The notes under the pieces: generated by a model | The model's input: only the letters and a program-made list of their open reading frames with translations | Database searches by the model: none | Told to the model about the DNA's origin: nothing | In this document: in pieces, positions 8,297 through 16,320 of the stretch | How the letters are laid out: each line of letters begins with the position of its first letter | Position numbering within the stretch: the stretch's first letter is position 1 | Origin: Paraburkholderia ginsengiterrae | Lineage (GTDB): Bacteria > Pseudomonadota > Gammaproteobacteria > Burkholderiales > Burkholderiaceae | NCBI RefSeq assembly: GCF_001645125.1 | Contig: NZ_LXKA01000393.1 | Location: 62,001-126,000 of the forward strand | Reading direction: 5' to 3' | DNA: 64,000 nucleotides | Position numbers and translations under genes: made by a program

Positions 8297-9613
8297 CTAC
8301 CATGCGCTTTCCGACGTTGCCGCAACCCGCGACAAGGCCTCAAGCGGAAAGCTCATCAAGCCGCGCAAGCCACGGCCGCCGTCGTTGCCGATTTCCCACT
8401 CCCCGCCCGCCCGCCGCACCAGACGCTCGACGATCGCGAGCCCCAGCCCGCTATGTCCATTGCCGCCGCGCGCCGGATCGAGCCGCACGAAGGGCCGGCT
8501 GGCATTGATGAGGTCCTGGGCCGCGATACCGCCACCGTTGTCGCTCACCGACAGTGTGAAGCCTTGCACCGTACGCGCCGTGGCAACGACAATTGGCGGC
8601 GCGCCATAAGCATGCGCGTTGTCGATCAGGTTCGAGAGAATCCGGTCGAGCGTGGCGGCAGGCAACAGGAACGCCGGCCCTGCGTTGAGTTCGGTCTGCA
8701 CGGTGGGAGCGCCGGCGGCCACCGCACGATAGCTGCGCACGATCCGCTCGCACTGCGCATCCACTTCGACCGGCTCGCTGCGGTCGGCGCCGTCGTGCGC
8801 GAAGACCAGGAACTGCTCGACGATGTGCGTCATGGAATCGACGTCGCGCACCACGCCGTCACGCATCTTCACTTCGTCCATCATTTCGGCGCGCAGCCGC
8901 AAACGCGCGAGCGGCGTCTTCAGATCGTGCGCGACGCCCGCCAGCATCACCGCGCGGTCGTTCTCCGTACGTGCCACTTCCTGGACCATCTGATTGAAAC
9001 CGTGCGTCAACTGCCGCAGCTCGCGCGGGCCGCGCTCCGGCACCGGCGGCACCGGCAGCCCGCGCCCAAAACGCGCCACCGCCTGGGCCAGCGAGCGCAA
9101 CGGCTGCTGCAGCGCCCACGCGGCGAACAGCGCCGCCATGACCGCGAACGAGAAAATAATGGCGAGCCACAGCACCGTGCGGTCCAGCGAGCGCGGCATG
9201 CGCAGCGGCTGCACCGGCACGACGATCCAGTTGGGATCGGCCGTGGTGCGCACCCACAGCGTGGGCGGACGGCCCGGCACGCCGACACGCACCTGGGTGC
9301 CGGCCGGCATGCGATCGCGCACGTCTTCGATGAAACGTTCGAGCCCTGCCGGCAGCTTCGCATTTTCCGGCGGCACGTCCGGGCTCGCCGGATCGACTAG
9401 CTTGACGCGCGACGGCAGGGGTAGATCCGGTGTACGGGCGACGTGCTGGCGCACCGCGTCGACGAGGAAGGTGGCCTCCTCGACCGCGTATCGCGTTTGC
9501 TGCTGGGTGCGCTCGAGGCGCATGAGCGAGTACCACGCGAAATGCGACAGCAGCAGCACCGCGACGACTAGCAGCGCCAGCCGCCCGAACAGCGAATCAA
9601 TGGGCCGACGCAT
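8297..9613 (-). CDS. envZ: EnvZ-type sensor histidine kinase
   Basis: A 438-residue inner-membrane kinase. TM1 is at about residues 10-30, followed by a periplasmic domain of about 130 residues, TM2 at about 150-170, a HAMP linker, and a HisKA domain with the phospho-acceptor His229 in VAHDLKTPLARL. The HATPase domain shows an N-box (NLIDNAHAYG), G1 (SDNGGGI) and G2 (GHSGLGLAIVERL). It autophosphorylates and passes phosphate to the response regulator encoded just upstream. I chose the ATG at 9613 (MRRPIDSLF), which overlaps the regulator's stop by 17 bases; the frame upstream of it is just the regulator read out of frame. It is closest to EnvZ by domain build, but the neighbouring Spy/CpxP-like gene and repeats make a Cpx-like role possible. 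Confidence 0.9.
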   Translation of the reverse strand: MRRPIDSLFGRLALLVVAVLLLSHFAWYSLMRLERTQQQTRYAVEEATFLVDAVRQHVARTPDLPLPSRVKLVDPASPDVPPENAKLPAGLERFIEDVRDRMPAGTQVRVGVPGRPPTLWVRTTADPNWIVVPVQPLRMPRSLDRTVLWLAIIFSFAVMAALFAAWALQQPLRSLAQAVARFGRGLPVPPVPERGPRELRQLTHGFNQMVQEVARTENDRAVMLAGVAHDLKTPLARLRLRAEMMDEVKMRDGVVRDVDSMTHIVEQFLVFAHDGADRSEPVEVDAQCERIVRSYRAVAAGAPTVQTELNAGPAFLLPAATLDRILSNLIDNAHAYGAPPIVVATARTVQGFTLSVSDNGGGIAAQDLINASRPFVRLDPARGGNGHSGLGLAIVERLVRRAGGEWEIGNDGGRGLRGLMSFPLEALSRVAATSESAW

Positions 9614-10322
9614 GTTGTTCGCCGTCCGGCACGAACACGTAGCCACGGCCGCGCACCGTCTGAATGAAGCGCGGCGTGGACGGGTCGGTTTCGAGAATGC
9701 GCCGCAGACGCCACACCTGCACGTCGATGCCGCGGTCGGTGCCGTCATATTCCGGACCGTGCAGCAGTTCGAGCAGGCGCTCGCGCGTGAGCGTGCGCAT
9801 GGGGTGATTGACGAAAATCTTCAGCAACGCGAATTCGCTGCCCGACAGCGTGAGCGGCTTGTCTTCCAGATGCAGCGTGCGCGACTGGAAATCCAGCGTG
9901 AAGCGGCCGAAGTTGAACGGCTCGCGCTGCTCCGGCGCCGCCGCCGAAGGCAGCGTGCGGCGCCGCCGCAGCACCGCCTGCACGCGCGCCAGCAGCTCGC
10001 GCGGATTGAAGGGCTTGCCGAGGTAGTCGTCCGCGCCGAGCTCCAGCCCGACGATGCGGTCCACGTCGTCCGCACGCGCCGTGAGCATGATCACCGGGAT
10101 GTCGTCGCCCGATGCGCGCAGCTTGCGCAGCGCGGTGAGCCCGTCGACACCGGGCATCATCAGGTCGAGCACGATCAGGTCCGGGCGCTCGCGTTCGAGC
10201 CTGCGCTCGAGCGAGCCCGCGTCGTGCAGCACCGAGACTTCGATGCCCTGACGGGCCAGATAGTCGCGCAGCAGATCGCGCAATTCGACGTCGTCGTCGA
10301 CGACAAGTATTTGAGTAGCCAT
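9597..10322 (-). CDS. ompR: OmpR-family response regulator
   Basis: A 241-residue response regulator. The receiver domain (about 1-120) has the acidic pair VVDDD, phospho-acceptor Asp53 in LIVLDLMMPG, the conserved Thr in IMLTARADD and Lys in LGKPFNPRELLARV. A winged-helix DNA-binding domain follows (about 140-235), with the OmpR-style ending RFIQTVRGRGYVFVPDG. It starts the two-gene operon with the kinase. Overall it is closest to E. coli OmpR, and the ending and the PFNPREL segment are strongly OmpR-like. It is divergent from a Spy/CpxP-like gene 220 bases away, and paired direct repeats with 5-base spacing lie between them, a spacing typical of OmpR-family binding sites. Autoregulation and control of that gene are therefore likely. 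Confidence 0.92.
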   Translation of the reverse strand: MATQILVVDDDVELRDLLRDYLARQGIEVSVLHDAGSLERRLERERPDLIVLDLMMPGVDGLTALRKLRASGDDIPVIMLTARADDVDRIVGLELGADDYLGKPFNPRELLARVQAVLRRRRTLPSAAAPEQREPFNFGRFTLDFQSRTLHLEDKPLTLSGSEFALLKIFVNHPMRTLTRERLLELLHGPEYDGTDRGIDVQVWRLRRILETDPSTPRFIQTVRGRGYVFVPDGEQHASAH

Positions 10323-10378
10323 GAGATGAAGTTTAACGCGCAGCAGGAGGGGATTTCGATTTCAGACGGCCCTCAAGG

Positions 10379-10422
10379 GTTACCGGGTGTTACGGTGAAA
10401 GGCGTGCGTAATGTCCCGTAAT
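10379..10422. promoter_or_regulatory. Candidate OmpR/CpxR-family operator: two pairs of GTAAY-N5-GTAAY
   Basis: On the plus strand, GTAAT at 10408-10412 and GTAAT at 10418-10422 are separated by exactly five bases. On the minus strand, GTAAC at 10393-10389 and GTAAC at 10383-10379 have the same spacing. The CpxR consensus is GTAAA-N5-GTAAA, and OmpR-family regulators bind head-to-tail repeats one helical turn apart. A further GTAAC lies at 10439-10443. The sites sit in the 219-base gap between the response regulator and the divergent Spy/CpxP-like gene. Function is inferred from position and spacing. Confidence 0.5.
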
Positions 10423-10541
10423 AGCGGCATCGAGCCACGTAACACAGCGCCGGACGCAGTTCTCTACGCTGTGTCTTACCGAATGCAGGCCGTCCCCTTT
10501 CTCGGTTGCATCGTCGGCTATTCCATTACAGGGAGTCTCAC

Positions 10542-11069
10542 ATGTCTACCAAAAAGATGTCGCGCTTTCTCGCCGTTGCCGCCACCGCCCTAGCCATCGG
10601 TGCGGGTGCCGCCTATGCCGCGCAGCCCGCCGAACACGGCGGCCCCGGCGGCTGGCACGGCCACTTCATGAAGGAACTCACGCAGCTGCACGACCAGCTG
10701 AAGCTGAACGCGGATCAGGAAAAGCAGTGGCAAGCCGCGCTCGACACCATGAAGCAGAACCACGAGGCGATGCGCGCCAATCATGAGCAGATGAAGAACC
10801 AGTTCAAGGCCGCCCAGCAGCAGCCGATTCTGGATCTGAACGCCATGGCCGCCGCCCACCAGCAGATCGAGCAGAAAGACGCGCAGCTGCGTCAGCAAAC
10901 CTCGGACGCCTGGCTCAAGTTCTATAACGGCTTGAACGACCAGCAGAAAACTACCGTCAGTACGGCGCTGAAGCAGCGCTTTGCGAAGATGGAGTCGCGT
11001 CACGAGAAGATGAGCGAGCGCTGGGAGCATCATAAAGATGCAGCGTCGGCGCCGGCAGCGAACCAGTAA
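10542..11069 (+). CDS. Spy/CpxP-like periplasmic protein
   Basis: A 175-residue protein with a classical signal peptide (cleavage after GAAYA, about residue 26) and a short His/Gly-rich stretch. A largely helical, Gln/Lys-rich body follows, with repeated LTQLHDQLKLNADQEKQWQ-type helices. This is the pattern of the Spy/CpxP (LTXXQ) family of periplasmic chaperones and stress sensors. I chose the ATG at 10542, preceded by AGGGAG, because it gives a normal signal peptide; an in-frame start at 10506 would add an odd N-terminal tail. It is divergent from the OmpR-type regulator and shares its candidate operator, the same arrangement as cpxP beside cpxRA in enterobacteria. A strong terminator follows. 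Confidence 0.82.
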   Translation: MSTKKMSRFLAVAATALAIGAGAAYAAQPAEHGGPGGWHGHFMKELTQLHDQLKLNADQEKQWQAALDTMKQNHEAMRANHEQMKNQFKAAQQQPILDLNAMAAAHQQIEQKDAQLRQQTSDAWLKFYNGLNDQQKTTVSTALKQRFAKMESRHEKMSERWEHHKDAASAPAANQ

Positions 11070-11141
11070 GCGGTCCGGTGCCGGGAGGCAGCCAGGCAGC
11101 CGGCCCGGGCGGCGGCCTGCCTGGGTGGCCGGCTGAATGCG

Positions 11142-11177
11142 AAAACGCCACGGATGAACTCCGTGGCGTTTTTGTTT
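11142..11177 (+). terminator. Intrinsic terminator after the Spy-like gene
   Basis: A perfect 12-bp stem (AAAACGCCACGG with CCGTGGCGTTTT), 7-base loop and a T-rich tail, 73 bases after the stop. Confidence 0.9.
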
Positions 11178-11279
11178 GGCCGCGCGGCGTGCGGGTTACG
11201 CGGGGCACGTTGCGACGGCTCGTTGCGTTTTCAACGACTTGGCCGACGAGCGCGCAACCACGCCGTTATGGCTCGACGC

Positions 11280-11990
11280 CTAGCCATTCAGAGGCCCTAG
11301 GTCGAATAGCAGCACCTCGGCGTTCTTGCCCTTCTCCAGCGTCACCGTATCGATATCGCTGAGCTTGAGTGCGTCGCCCGCGCCAAGCGACTCTCCGTTC
11401 ACCGTCAGCGCGCCTCGCGCAACGTGCACATAGGCGAGCCGCCCCTTGGGCAGGGCGAATGTGGCCGCTTCCGCGCCGTCGAGCAGCGCCGCGTAAATCG
11501 ACGCATCCGCATGAATCGTCACCGAGCCGTCGCGGCCGTCGGGCGAAGCGGCCACGCGCAGGCGGCCGCGCTTGTCGGCGTCGTCGAAGCGTTTTTCCTC
11601 GTAGCCGGGCTGATCGCCCGCGCGTTTCGGAATCACCCAGATCTGTAGAAGGTGCGCCGGCTCGACCTGCGACGCGTTGAACTCGCTGTGCTGCACGCCG
11701 GTGCCGGCGCTCATGCGCTGCACGTCGCCGGGACGGATGGTCGAGCCGTTGCCCATGCTGTCGCGGTGAGCCAGCGCGCCTTCGAGCACGTACGTGACGA
11801 TTTCCATGTCGCGATGTCCGTGCGTGCCAAAACCCTGGCCGCCGGCGATACGGTCTTCGTTGATGACCCGCAGCGGCCCGAAATGCACGTGCTGCGGATC
11901 GCGATAGTCGGCAAACGAAAAGCTGTGATACGAGTCGAGCCAGCCGTGGTTGGCGTGGCCGCGTTCTTCGGAACGGCGAATCTCGATCAT
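11280..11990 (-). CDS. Pirin-family bicupin protein (YhhW-like quercetinase)
   Basis: A 236-residue cytosolic bicupin of the pirin family. The N-terminal cupin carries the metal ligands in GTHGHRDMEI (two His) and GVQHSEFN (His and Glu). The C-terminal half is a second, degenerate cupin. E. coli YhhW of this type shows quercetin 2,3-dioxygenase activity in vitro, but the physiological substrate is unclear. I chose the ATG at 11990 (MIEIRRSEERGHA), which has GGGAG seven bases upstream; an upstream in-frame start would add only seven residues. No operon partner. Regulation is not evident. Confidence 0.88.
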   Translation of the reverse strand: MIEIRRSEERGHANHGWLDSYHSFSFADYRDPQHVHFGPLRVINEDRIAGGQGFGTHGHRDMEIVTYVLEGALAHRDSMGNGSTIRPGDVQRMSAGTGVQHSEFNASQVEPAHLLQIWVIPKRAGDQPGYEEKRFDDADKRGRLRVAASPDGRDGSVTIHADASIYAALLDGAEAATFALPKGRLAYVHVARGALTVNGESLGAGDALKLSDIDTVTLEKGKNAEVLLFDLGPLNG

Positions 11991-12445
11991 GGAAGCACTC
12001 CCGGTGAGCAATTAGCGATGCCTCGAATGTATGGGCACGGCAGGCGGGACACAATCGCGTTGAGCGCACCGGATCGTTTCAGCAATCCACGCAATCGGGC
12101 GCCGGTGCAGCGTCGGGAGGAGAACATCACAACGTCGCGCACGCACAACGCCGGCAGCCGTCAGTTGGCCGCCGCCGGCGCGCCAGACTGGCGCCCCGTC
12201 CCTGTTCGGGTAAAATACCGCCCTTTTCAAGACACGTGGGCGCTTCAGGCGCGCCGCGATGGAATAACCGCGGGCTTGCGGCCCGCGCCCGGCTCCGTCG
12301 CTGCGTCAAATCCGCGCGATCCTGAGCGAAGCAGGCACCCCGCGCTGCGCGACAATTTTGACCGCCTAGAATAGCGACGGCCGGCCACGAGCCGGCGGTC
12401 GCCGAGATCGGATCACCACGACGATCAGTTTGACCCAGGAGAAAC
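11991..12445. other. Intergenic region upstream of the argT-hisQMP operon
   Basis: About 455 bases between the divergent pirin gene and argT. It should hold both promoters. A TAAAAT hexamer lies within a short inverted repeat (GGTA-AAA-TACC, near 12210) and a TAGAAT lies near 12367; either could be a -10 element. No convincing ORF or riboswitch core was seen. Confidence 0.4.
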
Positions 12446-13222
12446 ATGAAGAAGTTCGCACTGTGCGTGGCCCTTGCAGTCATGGCCACCGGCGCGCTGG
12501 CGAAAGAGTGGAAAACCGTACGGATTGGGGTGGACGCCAGCTACCCGCCGTTCGAATCGAAGGCGCCGGATGGCCAGATCGTCGGCTTCGACGCCGATCT
12601 GACCCGCGCCTTGTGCGCGAGGATGAACGTGAAGTGCGTGTGGGTCGAACAGGACCTCGACGGCATCATTCCGGCGCTGAAGGGCAAGAAGTACGACGCG
12701 ATCGTGTCGTCGCTGACCATCACCGACAAGCGCCGCGAGCAGATCGACTTCTCCGCCAAACTGTTCGACGCCCCCGCGCGGATGATCGCCAAGGCCGGCT
12801 CGCCGCTCCTGCCCACGGCTGAATCGCTGAAGGGCAAGCGCGTCGGCGTCGAGCAAGGCTCGACGCAGGAAGCCTACGCGAAGGTGTGGTGGGAGCCCAA
12901 GGGCGTGATCGTGGTGCCCTACCAGAATCAGGATCAGGTGTACGCGGACCTCGCTTCGGGGCGCCTTGACGCCGCGTTGCAGGACGAAGTGCAAGCCGAC
13001 GCCGGCTTTCTGAAGACGCCGCGCGGCAAAGGCTTCGCCTGGGCAGGTCCGGAAGTGAAAGACCCGAAGACGATTGGCGAAGGCACGGCCATCGGATTGC
13101 GCAAGGAAGACGTCGAGTTGAAAGCGATGTTCAACCGCGCGCTGGCACAGGTTCACCAGGACGGTACGTTCAGGAAGCTCGAAAAGCAGTACTTCGATTT
13201 CGATATTTATCCTGGACAGTAA
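12446..13222 (+). CDS. argT: Basic amino-acid ABC transporter substrate-binding protein (ArgT/HisJ type)
   Basis: A 258-residue periplasmic binding protein with a cleavable signal peptide (cut after TGALA, about residue 19) and the SBP family 3 fold. The N-lobe opens with IGVDASYPPFESKAPDGQIVGFD and the ligand-binding SSLTITDKRREQIDFS region follows; an Arg in the TDKRR segment contacts the ligand carboxylate in this family. The best match is to lysine/arginine/ornithine or histidine receptors. The start has AGGAGAAAC directly upstream. It heads a complete importer operon with hisQ, hisM and hisP downstream. A 270-base gap before hisQ suggests separate tuning of receptor and membrane components, as in the Salmonella histidine operon. 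Confidence 0.93.
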   Translation: MKKFALCVALAVMATGALAKEWKTVRIGVDASYPPFESKAPDGQIVGFDADLTRALCARMNVKCVWVEQDLDGIIPALKGKKYDAIVSSLTITDKRREQIDFSAKLFDAPARMIAKAGSPLLPTAESLKGKRVGVEQGSTQEAYAKVWWEPKGVIVVPYQNQDQVYADLASGRLDAALQDEVQADAGFLKTPRGKGFAWAGPEVKDPKTIGEGTAIGLRKEDVELKAMFNRALAQVHQDGTFRKLEKQYFDFDIYPGQ

Positions 13223-13255
13223 GCTGGACAATGAGCTGGACAGTGAGCCTGGACG
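13213..13255 (+). repeat. Short 12-base tandem repeat across the argT stop codon
   Basis: Three near-identical copies of TGGACArTrAGC and a partial fourth, beginning in the last codons of argT. The gene stops inside the first copy (TAA at 13220-13222). It looks like slippage duplication in the 3' untranslated region. Confidence 0.7.
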
Positions 13256-13496
13256 CGCAGCCCAGGCGCCTGACGGGGGACGCAGGACGGCAGCCCCCGC
13301 GAGTCTCGGGGCGAGCCCGCATGGGCTTTCGCGAGGCTTCGTAATACAGTCCGCAGTAGCTTTAAAAGCAGTTTCAACAAGAGTCGAAAAGCGCGCTGCA
13401 AGACCGGCAACGGCCATGCAGTCATGATTTGCACAGCGGTGCGCTCTGCGCCGCGTCTTTCGCGGTGTGTCACGAGCACATCGTCAAGGACCCCCT

Positions 13497-14186
13497 ATGT
13501 TCCTTCAAGGCTACGGCCCGCTGCTTCTCAACGGCACCTGGCAAACCGTCAAACTGGCGGTATTGTCGTTGGCGTTCGCTTTCGTGCTGGGCCTGCTCGG
13601 CGCGGCGGCGAAACTGTCGAAGAACCGTTTCTCCTACGGTGCCGGCACCGTCTACACGACGCTTGTGCGCGGCGTGCCCGATCTGGTGCTGATGCTGCTG
13701 CTGTTCTATAGCATCCAGATCTGGCTGAACAACCTGACCGACATGCTCGGCTGGGACCAGATCGACATCGACCCGTTCGTGGCCGGCGTCGCGGTGCTCG
13801 GCTTCATTTACGGCGCGTACTTCACCGAGACCTTCCGCGGCGCGTTTCTCGCGGTGCCGCGCGGCCAGCTCGAAGCGGGCGCGGCCTACGGCATGACCGG
13901 CTGGCAGGTGTTCTCGCGCATCATGTTCCCGCAGATGATGCGCTTCGCGCTGCCCGGCATCGGCAATAACTGGCAGGTGATGGTCAAGGCGACCGCGCTG
14001 GTGTCGATCATCGGCCTCGCGGATGTCGTCAAGGCCTCGCACGGTGCGGGCAAGGGCACGCTGCGGTTCTTCTTCTTCACCCTGTTCGCAGGGGCGATCT
14101 ATCTCGTCATCACCACAGTGTCCAACTTCGTGCTGATGTACCTCGAAAAGCGTTACTCGACCGGCGTGCGAAAGGCGGATCTATGA
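13497..14186 (+). CDS. hisQ: Histidine/lysine/arginine/ornithine ABC transporter permease HisQ
   Basis: A 229-residue inner-membrane permease with about five hydrophobic helices and the amino-acid transporter coupling-loop region RGQLEAGAAYGMTGWQVF. It pairs with HisM to form the channel. I chose the ATG at 13497 (MFLQGYGPLLLNGTWQT), with AAGGA upstream; a start 30 bases earlier would add a polar tail not seen in the family. It ends in an ATGA overlap with hisM, indicating coupled translation and equal dosage. Confidence 0.93.
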   Translation: MFLQGYGPLLLNGTWQTVKLAVLSLAFAFVLGLLGAAAKLSKNRFSYGAGTVYTTLVRGVPDLVLMLLLFYSIQIWLNNLTDMLGWDQIDIDPFVAGVAVLGFIYGAYFTETFRGAFLAVPRGQLEAGAAYGMTGWQVFSRIMFPQMMRFALPGIGNNWQVMVKATALVSIIGLADVVKASHGAGKGTLRFFFFTLFAGAIYLVITTVSNFVLMYLEKRYSTGVRKADL

Positions 14187-14896
14187 TCGAGATCATTCAG
14201 GAATACTGGCGCAACTATCTTTATAGCGACGGCTACCGCTTCACCGGCGTCGTGATCACGCTGTGGCTGCTGGTGGTGTCGATCGGGTTCGGCTTCTGCC
14301 TGTCGATTCCGCTCGCCGTTGCCCGCGTGTCGAAGAAGAAGTGGCTTGCCGGTCTCGTGTGGCTGTATACCTATGTGTTTCGCGGCACGCCGCTGTATGT
14401 GCAATTGCTGCTCTGCTACACGGGCCTGTACAGCCTCGAAATCATCCGCAACCATGAGCTGACCAACGCGTTCTTCCGCGACGGCATGCATTGCACGCTG
14501 CTCGCCTTCACGCTGAACACCTGCGCGTACACCACGGAAATCTTCGCCGGCGCGATCAAGGCCACGCCGTACGGCGAGATCGAAGCGGCGCGCGCGTATG
14601 GCATGTCGTCGTTCACGCTGTACCGGCGCGTGATTCTGCCGTCGGCATTGCGCCGCGCGCTGCCCTACTACAGCAACGAAGTGATCCTGATGCTGCACGC
14701 CACCACCGTCGCCTTTACCGCGACCGTGCCGGACATCCTCAAGATCGCGCGCGACGTGAACTCCGCGACCTATCAGTCGTTCAACGCTTTCGGTATCGCC
14801 GCGCTGCTCTATCTGTGCATTTCCTTCGCGCTCGTGTGGCTGTTCCGCCGCGCCGAGCGTCGCTGGCTCGCTTACCTGCGGCCCCAAGGCAAGTAA
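14183..14896 (+). CDS. hisM: Histidine/lysine/arginine/ornithine ABC transporter permease HisM
   Basis: A 237-residue inner-membrane permease, paralogue and partner of HisQ. The coupling-loop region is YGEIEAARAYGMSSFTLYRR, and FRGTPLYVQLLL is the typical amino-acid permease segment near residue 65. It starts inside the hisQ stop (ATGA) and is followed 40 bases later by the ATPase gene. Together with ArgT and HisP it forms a type I importer for basic amino acids. Confidence 0.93.
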   Translation: MIEIIQEYWRNYLYSDGYRFTGVVITLWLLVVSIGFGFCLSIPLAVARVSKKKWLAGLVWLYTYVFRGTPLYVQLLLCYTGLYSLEIIRNHELTNAFFRDGMHCTLLAFTLNTCAYTTEIFAGAIKATPYGEIEAARAYGMSSFTLYRRVILPSALRRALPYYSNEVILMLHATTVAFTATVPDILKIARDVNSATYQSFNAFGIAALLYLCISFALVWLFRRAERRWLAYLRPQGK

Positions 14897-14936
14897 CCCC
14901 GGGGGCCGCCGCGCCCCCAGCAAGTGAGCCCTCCTG

Positions 14937-15716
14937 ATGAACACCAAGAAGCAAAAGCTCTTCGTCGACGAGCTTCACAAACAATACGGCGACAACGAAG
15001 TCCTCAAAGGCGTGTCGCTCAAGGCCAACGCGGGCGACGTGATCAGCGTGATCGGCTCGTCCGGTTCGGGCAAGAGCACGATGCTTCGCTGCATCAACTT
15101 TCTCGAGCAGCCGAACGCCGGGCGCATTTTCGTCGACGGCGAAGAGGTCCGCACGCAGACCGGCAAGAACGGCGCATTGCGCGTGTCCGACCCGAAGCAG
15201 TTGCAGCGCGTGCGCACCAAGCTGTCGATGGTGTTTCAGCACTTCAATCTGTGGTCGCACATGAACGTGCTCGAGAACATCATCGAGGCGCCGGTCAATG
15301 TGCTGGGCCTGAAGCGCAAAGAGGCCGAGGAACGCGCGCGTCAATATCTGGAAAAGGTCGGCCTCGCGCCGCGTCTCGAGAAACAGTATCCGTCGCATCT
15401 GTCGGGCGGCCAGCAGCAGCGCGTGGCGATCGCGCGCGCGCTCGCCATGCATCCGGACGTGATGCTGTTCGACGAACCGACCTCCGCGCTCGACCCCGAA
15501 CTGGTCGGCGAAGTGCTCAAGGTCATGCAGAAGCTCGCCGAAGAGGGCCGCACGATGATCGTCGTCACCCACGAAATGGGTTTCGCACGCAACGTGTCGA
15601 ACCACGTGATGTTTCTGCATCAGGGCCGGGTGGAAGAAGAAGGCCATCCGGACGAAGTCTTCAAGAATACGAAGAGCGAACGCCTCAAGCAGTTCCTCTC
15701 AGGCAGTCTCAAATAA
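14937..15716 (+). CDS. hisP: Histidine/lysine/arginine/ornithine ABC transporter ATP-binding protein HisP
   Basis: A 259-residue ATPase with Walker [11 protein letters not shown]-loop FQHFNLW, signature LSGGQQQRV, Walker [13 protein letters not shown] and switch His in VVTHEMGFA. The insertion after Walker A ([17 protein letters not shown]) is typical of HisP and its closest relatives, which supports basic amino acids over glutamine as substrate. It is the last gene of the operon and an intrinsic terminator follows 50 bases after the stop. Confidence 0.94.
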   Translation: MNTKKQKLFVDELHKQYGDNEVLKGVSLKANAGDVISVIGSSGSGKSTMLRCINFLEQPNAGRIFVDGEEVRTQTGKNGALRVSDPKQLQRVRTKLSMVFQHFNLWSHMNVLENIIEAPVNVLGLKRKEAEERARQYLEKVGLAPRLEKQYPSHLSGGQQQRVAIARALAMHPDVMLFDEPTSALDPELVGEVLKVMQKLAEEGRTMIVVTHEMGFARNVSNHVMFLHQGRVEEEGHPDEVFKNTKSERLKQFLSGSLK

Positions 15717-15765
15717 TAGGCAATCGCACAGCCTGTTCGAAGGGCTGTAGTCGAAGTAGCATTAC

Positions 15766-15789
15766 AAGGCGCTTACGAGCGCCTTTTTT
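15766..15789 (+). terminator. Intrinsic terminator of the argT-hisQMP operon
   Basis: An 8-bp stem (AAGGCGCT with AGCGCCTT), 4-base loop and six or more Ts. Confidence 0.9.
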
Positions 15790-16320
15790 GTTTCGCTCAC
15801 CTGTGCATTCCGGTCATTCCGGCCGCGAAAAACACGCCTCGCAGTACGTCCCGCCGCCCTTATCCCCGCCTTTTCGCCCTACTCCGCCGCATTTGAAGCG
15901 TCAATAGTGGCAATCCTTAACGTTGCTCGCGCCAAACCGTGATTCCCTTGTCGCAGAAGGGTTTCCGCGTTTTTTGAAGGCATGGTGACGGGCCCTTGGA
16001 CACATTCGTATTGCAATTTGGAGACATTGGTCCAGGCAGGTACTAATTTCTTCTCCCAGTCAGGGGTATTTTTGATAAATTAGTAACCAAAGTAGCAAAA
16101 CAAAGTTCATTAAAAGTAGTTTCACTTCAAAGCACAGAGGAGAACCGGTCGGCGAGGGATCGGCATGACGAGCAGATAGCCCCCACAAGGCTACACGTCA
16201 AGGCAGGAGACCCAGTCCACCCGCCAATCTCCCTGGTACCGCTTTCTGTTCGGCGCTAATCGCGGCCGAACACCATTCGCAGTACTGGGTTTCACTTTTT
16301 GACAGGGTATGGAGGAGAAG
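15790..16320 (+). promoter_or_regulatory. Porin upstream region with AT-rich regulatory segment
   Basis: A gene-free stretch of about 530 bases upstream of the porin. The segment 16070-16135 is clearly AT-rich against this GC-rich genome and includes the tandem near-repeat AGTAACCAA-AGTAGCAAA (16082-16099). That would suit a porin promoter controlled by an OmpR-type regulator or a nucleoid protein. The porin ribosome-binding site GGAGGAG ends three bases before the ATG at 16321. No ORF here is convincing. Confidence 0.45.

Noticed and set aside
8297-8508. Plus-strand ORFs continuing after the 88-residue gene
   Set aside because: They lie opposite the histidine kinase C-terminus, which has intact catalytic motifs.
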